From Pseudovibrio sp. JCM 19062 (GTDB lineage Bacteria; Pseudomonadota; Alphaproteobacteria; Rhizobiales; Stappiaceae): a DNA stretch of 32,860 bases. The stretch's first letter is position 1. Each line of letters opens with the position of its first letter. The stretch covers positions 1-32,860 of the forward strand of contig BAXV01000042.1 of assembly GCA_001310715.1 (NCBI GenBank), in the 5' to 3' direction. Below, piece after piece: positions 27,213 to 32,860 of the stretch. The position numbers and the translations under genes are program-made. The notes below the pieces were generated by a model. That model made no database searches. It was not told the origin of the DNA and was given only the letters and a program-made list of their open reading frames with translations.

Positions 27213-27785
27213 ATGCTTAAGAAACTGCTGCTTGCTGCTGCGATGGTTATCGCCAGCCTGACACTGAGCTTTGCTGAGGTTGGAGAGGACGGTCTTCACA
27301 AACAGCCATGGCTTCGGCTCACCTTCAAAGACATGCAAGAGGACCTTGCTGCCGCCAATGAGGAAGGCAAGCGTCTTGTGCTTCTGTTTGAGCAGCGCGG
27401 CTGCATCTACTGCAAGCGGTTGCACGAAACTGTCTTCACCGATCCGGAGGTGCGCAAGTACATTGAAGACAACTATTTCGTTGTTCAGATGAACCTTTTT
27501 GGCGACGAAGAAGTCACGGACTTTGACGGGGAAGTTCAAAGCGAAAAGAAGATTGCCCGTCGCTGGGGCGTGGTGTTCACTCCCACCTTCCTCTTCCTGC
27601 CAGAAGAGGTTGGAAAAGATCAAACTGCAGGGACTGCTGCTGTACAGACCATGCCCGGTTCATTTGGGAAGTGGACCACCCTCAATATGCTGCGCTGGGT
27701 CAAACAGAAGGGCTATGAGGGCGACGAGCACTTTCAAAAATTTCATGCACGAGAGTTTTTGAAACAAAAACCTACAGCAGAATAA
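27213..27785 (+). CDS. soxW: SoxW, periplasmic thioredoxin
   Basis: Intact, 190 residues. A signal peptide MLKKLLLAAAMVIASLTLSF leads a thioredoxin fold with active site FEQRGCIYCKRLHETVF (C-I-Y-C, about residues 65-68), YFVVQMNLFGDEEV and VVFTPTFLFLPEE with the cis-Pro. It is thought to receive electrons from SoxV. The start at 27213 has GGGAGGG five bases upstream; an in-frame ATG at 27186 lacks this and would weaken the signal peptide. It follows soxV by 60 bases and precedes the soxX promoter region. Confidence 0.93.
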   Translation: MLKKLLLAAAMVIASLTLSFAEVGEDGLHKQPWLRLTFKDMQEDLAAANEEGKRLVLLFEQRGCIYCKRLHETVFTDPEVRKYIEDNYFVVQMNLFGDEEVTDFDGEVQSEKKIARRWGVVFTPTFLFLPEEVGKDQTAGTAAVQTMPGSFGKWTTLNMLRWVKQKGYEGDEHFQKFHAREFLKQKPTAE

Positions 27786-27826
27786 CGTTGCTATTCAACT
27801 ATTTAGAGCCAATTTGATATATTAAC

Positions 27827-27846
27827 ATATTCAATTATTTGAATTT
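27827..27846. promoter_or_regulatory. Putative SoxR operator upstream of soxX
   Basis: ATATTCAA, TTAT, TTGAATTT: the inner six bases of each half are perfectly symmetric, with the same four-base spacer as the soxS-soxV palindrome. It sits directly before a likely -35 box. A weaker copy, TATTCAA then CTAT then TTAGAG, lies at 27792-27808. Confidence 0.65.
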
Positions 27847-27850
27847 TAAG

Positions 27851-27879
27851 TTGAGTGTTTCTACGTATCTGATTAGCAT
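27851..27879 (+). promoter_or_regulatory. Candidate soxX promoter
   Basis: TTGAGT (27851-27856), 17 bases, TAGCAT (27874-27879), 34 bases before the soxX ATG. Its placement next to the operator supports a regulated second promoter for soxXYZABC. Confidence 0.45.
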
Positions 27880-27913
27880 GAAGAGATTGAATCGCTGTAA
27901 TTGGGAGGGAGCA

Positions 27914-28370
27914 ATGAAGCGATTGCCAAAACTATAGCAGCTGCGATGCTGCTGATTTCAGGAAGTGCTGTTGCCGGAGTGATTGCTCCTGGTGACGTTC
28001 AATTTGTCGAGGCAGCAGTGCCGGTTTCATTGACCGGTGCGACAGGTGATCCAGCCAAGGGACGGGAATGGTTCGCCAATCGCAAACTGGGAAACTGCCT
28101 TGCTTGTCATGCCAATGATGATCTTGAGAAAGAGCAGTTCCACGGAGAGATAGTCCGTACCTCGATGGTGTGGGGGATACCTATTCTGAAGCAGAATTGC
28201 GGGCAATCATTGTGAACTCGAAGGAAGTCTTTGGGGAAGCGACGATTATGCCAGCTTTTTACAAGTCAGACGGTCTGAACCGCGTGGCCAAGAAATTTGC
28301 CGGAAAGACAATTCTTTCGGCAGAGCAAGTTGAAGACATCGTCGCTTATCTGGTGACGTTGAAAGACTAG
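27914..28370 (+). CDS. soxX: SoxX, monoheme cytochrome c subunit, two frameshifts
   Basis: Periplasmic SoxX pairs with SoxA to attach thiosulfate oxidatively to SoxY. ATG 27914 follows GGGAGGG directly; a one-base repair near 27930 joins MKRLPK to the signal-peptide core IAAAMLLISGSAVAG. Heme attachment is NRKLGNCLACHAND (C-L-A-C-H). A repair near 28152 joins EQFHGEI to GPYLDGVGDTYSEAELRAII, then ATIMPAFYKSDGLNRVAKKF with the axial Met, and ILSAEQVEDIVAYLVTLKD. Length is about 152 residues, usual for SoxX. Confidence 0.93.
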
Positions 28371-28385
28371 GCGCGTTTGCCTTGA

Positions 28386-28419
28386 GCGTGCTGCGTTTCT
28401 GATCAGTTGCGCAGCACGC
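28386..28419 (+). other. Intercistronic hairpin between soxX and soxY
   Basis: GCGTGCTGCG and CGCAGCACGC form ten perfect pairs around a 14-base loop that itself contains the palindrome CTGATCAG. There is no T-run, so it is probably a processing or stability element that sets the SoxX to SoxYZ ratio, or a weak attenuator. Confidence 0.65.
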
Positions 28420-28496
28420 CCAGAATTATTGCTTAAGCGTTGTTCCCAAAGAGTGCTCGGCACGTGTTGGGGGATACGCTCCAGGGAGGATTTTTA

Positions 28497-28931
28497 ATGA
28501 CTGTTACCAGACGTGAAGCGCTTGGTTTGGCAGTAGGAGGCGTGGCCGCTCTGACGACACTGCGCTTTGCCGCGCCTGCTTTTGCAGCAGGCAATGCAAT
28601 TGAAGATGCAATTATGGAATTCACTGGCGGCTCCACGCCGGGAGACGGTGACATTACCATTGTTGCACCAGAGATCGCTGAGAACGGAAACACTGTTCCG
28701 ATTGAAGTGTCTGCTCCGGGTGCTGCGTCCATCATGATGCTTGCAACCGGCAACCCCAGTCCGGGTGTGGCGACGTTCCACTTCAGCGCCCTTTCCGGCG
28801 CGCAGGAAGCCAAGACCCGTATTCGCCTTGCGAAGACGCAGGACATTGTCGCTGTTGCAAAGATGCCGGACGGGTCCGCCATCACAACAAAGCGTAGTGT
28901 TAAGGTCACCATCGGTGGCTGTGGCGGGTAA
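28497..28931 (+). CDS. soxY: SoxY, sulfur-carrier subunit
   Basis: Intact, 144 residues. The N-terminus MTVTRREALGLAVGGVAALT is a Tat signal (twin Arg) with cleavage near AFA. The C-terminus ends KVTIGGCGG; this GGCGG arm carries the cysteine to which sulfur intermediates are bound while SoxAX, SoxB and SoxCD act in turn. ATG 28497 follows AGGGAGGA. A longer in-frame start at 28440 would place residues before the Tat motif and lacks a ribosome site. SoxY binds SoxZ, encoded 23 bases downstream, and the pair is exported together. Confidence 0.96.
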   Translation: MTVTRREALGLAVGGVAALTTLRFAAPAFAAGNAIEDAIMEFTGGSTPGDGDITIVAPEIAENGNTVPIEVSAPGAASIMMLATGNPSPGVATFHFSALSGAQEAKTRIRLAKTQDIVAVAKMPDGSAITTKRSVKVTIGGCGG

Positions 28932-28954
28932 TCAGAAAAGGCATCGAGAAACAC

Positions 28955-29284
28955 ATGGCAAAGGTAAAACCACGCGTAAAAGTGCCTAAGACGGCAAGCG
29001 TAAACGAGGTCGTGACTATCAAGACACTGATCTCGCATCCAATGGAATCTGGTCAGCGCAAGGACTCGAAAACCGGCGAGGCCATTCCGCGCAAGATCAT
29101 TAACAAGTTTGCTGCCAGCTTCAACGGAGAGCCGGTGTTCATGGCAAACATGGAGCCTTCCGTTTCTGCAAACCCTTACATCGAGTTTCAGATGCGGGTG
29201 CCGGAAACCGGAGTTGTCCGTTTTGAATGGACTGATGATGATGGCTCCGTCTACGACTTGGAAAAGACAATCACGGCAGCCTAG
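28955..29284 (+). CDS. soxZ: SoxZ, partner of the sulfur carrier
   Basis: Intact, 109 residues, of normal size. Conserved stretches are EVVTIKTLISHPMESGQRKD, PRKIINKFAASFNGEPVF and VRFEWTDDDGSVYDLEKTI. It has no signal peptide of its own, as known for SoxZ, which leaves the cytoplasm bound to Tat-exported SoxY. The immunoglobulin-like fold supports the SoxY carrier arm. It lies 23 bases after soxY and 27 bases before soxA. Confidence 0.96.
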   Translation: MAKVKPRVKVPKTASVNEVVTIKTLISHPMESGQRKDSKTGEAIPRKIINKFAASFNGEPVFMANMEPSVSANPYIEFQMRVPETGVVRFEWTDDDGSVYDLEKTITAA

Positions 29285-29311
29285 GAGGCCATTCTTTGGG
29301 AGGAGAAGGGT

Positions 29312-30152
29312 ATGAAAAGGACGGTTTCAATACTCGCTGCGGGGATTCTGGGTGGCGCGCTTAGCACAGCTTCACTAGCCGATGACGGACGCGAACTTGT
29401 CATCGACGGGGAAACCATAGCAACAACTACGGCTGCGGCGGATGACCATCCGCTCTCCGAGATTATTTCCGGCTGGCGGTTCCGCTCCGCTGAAACTCAG
29501 GCCCTGCAAATGGATGATTTTGAAAATCCTGCGTTTGTGGCCATTGAGTATGCAGAGGAGCTTTGGGAGGAGCCTGCTGGAACATCCAACAAGTCCTGCG
29601 CAGACTGTCATGGAAGTTTTGACGGTCTTGCAGGTCTGCGGGCCGAGTTGCCACGCTGGAACGAGGAGATGGGCAAGCCTGCCACACTGGAAATGCTGAT
29701 CAATGCCTCCATTGAGACACATCAGGCGCAGAACCATGGAAATGGGAGAGCCCGAGATGCTGGCAATGACAGCACTGATCGGTCTGGCCTCACGCGGTAT
29801 GCCGGTGGCGCTGAAAACCGATGGGCCGATGGCTGACTGGATCAAGAAGGGTGAAGAGCTTTATTACACCCGCGTTGGCCAGCTGGATCTGGCGTGCGCC
29901 AACTGCCATGAAAACAATTACGGCAACATGATCCGCGCTGACCATTTGAGTCAGGGGCAGGTCAACGGCTTTCCGGTGTATCGCCTGAAGTGGGGCGGGC
30001 TTGGTTCCATTCACCGCCGGTTCAAAGGCTGCATGGATCAGGTGCGGGCTACCCCTTATACGCGCGGCAGTGATGAGTTCATCGCTCTGGAAGCCTATGT
30101 GGCATCTCGCGGAATGGGGCTTTCCGTGGAGACTCCATCGGTTCGTAACTAA
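29312..30152 (+). CDS. soxA: SoxA, diheme cytochrome c subunit, two frameshifts
   Basis: With SoxX it forms the enzyme that joins thiosulfate to SoxY. The signal peptide is MKRTVSILAAGILGGALSTA, SLA. Two heme sites are present: SNKSCADCHGSF and LDLACANCHENNYG. The active-site cysteine is in RRFKGCMDQVRATPY. Two one-base repairs at about 29735 and 29752 give an internal PWKWES followed by PEMLAMTALIGLASRGMPV, restoring a typical SoxA segment and about 280 residues. Two-heme SoxA is the Paracoccus/Rhodovulum type. The positions where some SoxA proteins have a disulfide pair carry Asn (N-K-S-C) and Ser (LINASIETH) here. Confidence 0.93.
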
Positions 30153-30160
30153 GTGATTTT

Positions 30161-30187
30161 GGAGGTTGCTGATGTGCGGCAACCTCC
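30161..30187 (+). other. Intercistronic hairpin between soxA and soxB
   Basis: GGAGGTTGC, a nine-base loop, GCAACCTCC: nine perfect pairs, starting eight bases after the soxA stop. No T-run follows. The left arm contains GGAGG. As with the soxX-soxY hairpin, a role in mRNA processing or differential expression is likely. Confidence 0.65.
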
Positions 30188-30236
30188 TGATCCAACACAA
30201 TTTTTGAAATTGAAATAACTTACGGAGGGTGCGGAG

Positions 30237-31958
30237 ATGATCTCGCGCCGTGATTTCTTGCAAGCTGGTGTCGCTGCAGCTGCTATTTTTGGGGCTGGTA
30301 ACTTTCCAGTTTTGGCTGCGCGCCAGGCCTTGACACAGAACCAACTTCTGGACTTTAAAACCACCGGCAACGTGACCATCATCCACTTTACGGATTGTCA
30401 TGCGCAGGTGAAGCCGGTCTGGTTCCGTGAGCCCTCCGTGAATATTGGTGTAGGTGCGCAAAAAGGGTTGCTGCCGCATATTACCGGTCAGGATCTGCTG
30501 AACGCGCTCAACTACGAGAGTGGCACACCGCAGGCGTATGCCTTCACCTCTGAAGACTTTGTTTCACTGGCCCGCAGCTACGGCAAGATGGGTGGGCTGG
30601 ACCGGGTGTCGACCATCGTGAAGTCCATCCGCGCTGAACGCCTGATGCACTGTTCCTTGATGGTGGTGATACGTGGCACGGGTCCATGACTGCGCTTCGG
30701 ACTGAAGGTCAGGACATGGTCAACCTGATGAATGCGTTGAGGCCCGATGCGATGACTTCGCACTGGGAGTTCACCTATGGCATTGACCGCGTGAACGAGA
30801 TTGTCGAGGAACTGCCCTTCCCGTTTCTGGGTGCCAACATCTTTGACAATGAGTGGGACGAACCGGCGTTTGAGCCTACAAGATTTTCGAGCGTGGCGGT
30901 TCCAAGGTTGCGGTCATCGGACAGGCTTTTCCGTATATGCCGATTGCCAATCCGGGATGGATGTTCCCCAACCTTTCCTTCGGTATTCGTGAAGCACGCA
31001 TTCAGGAGATGGTTGAGGAGGTCAAGCAGGAAGGCGCTGATGTTGTTGTGCTGCTCAGTCACAACGGTTTTGACGTAGACCGTAAAGTTGCCCAGCAGGT
31101 CTCCGGCATTGACGTTATCCTGAGCGGTCACACCCACGATGCGGTGCCGGAACCGGTGAAGGTCGGCAAGACTATGATCATCGCATCCGGCTCCAACGGC
31201 AAATTCGTCTCGCGTTTGGATCTGGACGTGGACAAGAACGGCATCAAGGACTTCTCGTACAAGCTGATCCCAGTGTTTGCGGACGTGATTACACCGGACC
31301 CCGAGATGGCGGCACTGATCGAGAAAGAGCGCGCGCCGTTCAAGCAGGAGCTGGAAGAGGTTATCGGGACCACAGACAGCCTGCTTTACCGCCGTGGCAA
31401 CTTCAACGGCACGTGGGATGACCTGATCTGTCAGGCGCTGATTGAAGAGCGGGAGGCAGACATTGCGCTATCTCCAGGCTTCCGCTGGGGGCCATCTCTT
31501 TTGCCGGGGGACAACATCACCCGCGAAGACATCCACAACGCCACCAGCATGACCTACCCGAATGCTTACCGCTCCGAGATGACGGGGCAATACCTGCATG
31601 AGATTTTGGAGGATGTGGCTGACAACCTGTTCAATCCGGACCCGTACTACCAGCAGGGTGGTGACATGGTTCGCGTGGGCGGCATGGGCTATTCCATCGA
31701 CGTTTCCAAGCCCGTCGGAGAGCGCGTTTCTAACATGACGCTGCTGAAGACCGGTGAGACCATTGATCCTGCCAAGACCTACGTTGTTTCGGGCTGGGCC
31801 TCGGTTGGAGAGGACACGGAAGGGCCTGAGATCTGGCAGGTGGTTGAGGATTATATCAGCCGCAAAGGCACCATCACCATGGACCCAACTCTACGGTTCG
31901 CGTTACAGGCGTGTGAGGCGAACCCTTTCCGATTTCAGATGACGAGCAATTGACATGA
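30237..31958 (+). CDS. soxB: SoxB, dimanganese sulfate thiohydrolase, three frameshifts
   Basis: Releases sulfate from SoxY-bound sulfonate groups in the periplasm. A Tat signal MISRRDFLQAGVAAAAIFGA starts at 30237 behind GGAGGGTGCGGAG. The metallophosphoesterase motifs are HFTDCHAQVKPVWFREP, FLDGGDTWHGS (after a repair near 30645), TSHWEFTYG, VVLLSHNGFDVD and LSGHTHDAVPEP. The 5'-nucleotidase C-terminal domain follows, with DLICQALIEEREADIALSPG. Repairs near 30880 and 31883 give EPYKIFERGGSKVAVIGQAF and NSTVRVTGV. After that last repair an in-frame TGA at 31914 follows; ignoring it, the frame runs GEPFPISDDEQLT to a TGA overlapping the soxC ATG. The true end is therefore unsettled (about 560 or 574 residues). 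Confidence 0.92.
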
Positions 31959-32860
31959 GTGAACGACTAAAGTCACCTACGCCGCAACCTCCTGAAAGGT
32001 GGAGCCTTGCTGAGTGGAGCTGCCTTGACTGGCGCTGCGCTTCCGGCGCGGGCGGATGATCCTGCCATCACCAATTTGCAGCCGTGGATGCAGGAGCTGG
32101 GAGATGGTGTTGACGCTATGCCGTACGGCGTACCTTCCAATACGAGGCGCATGTAAAGCGGCGTACGGTGGAATGGCTGACGGCTGACCGCGTGAGTTCC
32201 ATTAACTTTACCCCGTTGCATGAACTGGACGGCATCATCACACCCAACGGACTGTGCTTTGAGCGTCACCATGGCGGAGTGGCTCATGTTGATCCTGCAC
32301 AGCACCGGCTGATGATCAACGGGCTGGTGGACAAGGAACTGGTGTTCACCATGGAAGACATTATGCGCTTTCCCCGTGAGAACCGTATCTACTTTTTGGA
32401 GTGTGCTGCCAACTCCGGCATGGAGTGGCGCGGGGCGCAGCTCAATGGCTGTCAGTTCACCCATGGGATGATCCATAACGTGATGTACACCGGCGTTCCG
32501 CTTCGCTTGCTGTTGGAAGAAGCTGGCCTGAAGACCAACGCCAAGTGGCTGATGCCGGAAGGGGCGGATGCAGCTGCCATGACCCGTTCCATTCCGCTGG
32601 AGAAAGCGCTGGATGATTGTCTTGTGGCCTTCAAGATGAACGGCGAAGCGCTGCGCCCAGAGCAAGGGTATCCGCTGCGGCTGGTGGTTCCAGGGTGGGA
32701 AGGCAACATGTGATCAAGTGGCTACGCCGCATCGAGGTAGGCGATGAGCGTGGCACCACAGGGAAGAAACTTCCAAGTACACCGACCTTATGGAGAACGG
32801 TAAGGCGCGACGGTTTACTTGGGAAATGGACTGTAAGTCCGTCATCACCAACCCAAGCCC
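31955..32860 (+). CDS. soxC: SoxC, sulfane dehydrogenase molybdenum subunit (3' end outside window, several frameshifts)
   Basis: SoxC with SoxD oxidises the sulfane sulfur left on SoxY, sparing storage as sulfur globules. It belongs to the sulfite-oxidase molybdopterin family. After a two-base repair near 31980 the N-terminus reads RRNLLKGGALLSGAAL, a Tat signal. Further one-base repairs near 32140, 32712 and 32748 give VPS, YEAHVKRRTVEWLTADRVSS, FLECAANSGMEWRGAQLNG (C is the molybdenum ligand) and GNMWIKWLRRIEVGDERWHH, then REETSKYTDLMENGKARRFT. The ATG overlaps the possible soxB stop as ATGA. Presence of SoxC implies a complete Sox pathway, with soxD expected just beyond the window. Confidence 0.93.

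Noticed and set aside
1..32860. Widespread pseudogenisation of the region
   Set aside because: Breaks are almost all simple losses of one base with intact motifs on both sides, in genes of different pathways. Error is simpler than decay.
1..32860. Mobile elements, CRISPR arrays, tRNA or rRNA genes
   Set aside because: No transposase or integrase motifs, no regularly spaced repeats, no cloverleaf with a TTCGA-type T loop, and no conserved rRNA blocks were found on reading.

Overview
The window looks like chromosomal DNA from a marine-type alphaproteobacterium of the Pseudovibrio/Stappia/Rhodobacter kind. This is inferred from the Paracoccus-type sox cluster, the N-acetylglucosamine-type ABC operon with a GntR regulator, and the alphaproteobacterial form of the GH20 hexosaminidase; no marker gene fixes the genus. 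No rRNA, tRNA, CRISPR array, insertion sequence or phage gene was seen.

Quality matters for every entry. About 20 of some 32 genes are broken, and nearly every break I could reconstruct is repaired by adding one base (occasionally two). Repair restores family motifs, usual lengths and tight gene overlaps. This suggests about 40 missing bases from sequencing or assembly, not gene decay. Coordinates given for such genes span the reconstructed gene.

Layout. (1) 1-10081: an amino-sugar (probably GlcNAc or chitooligosaccharide) locus. A leftward operon runs permease, permease, binding protein, ATPase, Gfo/Idh oxidoreductase, SIS isomerase/deaminase, ROK kinase. A divergent GntR/UTRA regulator follows, and a GH20 beta-N-acetylhexosaminidase converges on that regulator across a shared terminator. 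(2) 10626-13546: unrelated single genes: alpha/beta hydrolase, LysE-type exporter, FMN reductase, and a 56-residue XapX protein. (3) 14139-21580: a sterol desaturase/alkylglycerol monooxygenase-like membrane protein, a double cupin of ChrR type, and a leftward operon FAD oxidase (alkyl-DHAP synthase-like) - glpD - FGGY kinase. Together these could handle glycerol or alkylglycerol/ether lipid. (4) 21696-23606: pncA-pncB, an NAD salvage pair overlapping by one base. (5) 23826-32860: a thiosulfate-oxidation cluster. soxT, soxR, a GlcG/HbpS-like secreted protein and soxS run leftward; soxV, W, X, Y, Z, A, B and C (cut by the window end) run rightward.

The sox block is the most informative part. 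SoxR is an ArsR protein with cysteines at residues 42 and 108, as in the persulfide sensor BigR. Two palindromes of the same design (ATATTCWA, four bases, TWGAATAT-like) lie between soxS and soxV and before soxX, and are the obvious candidate operators.
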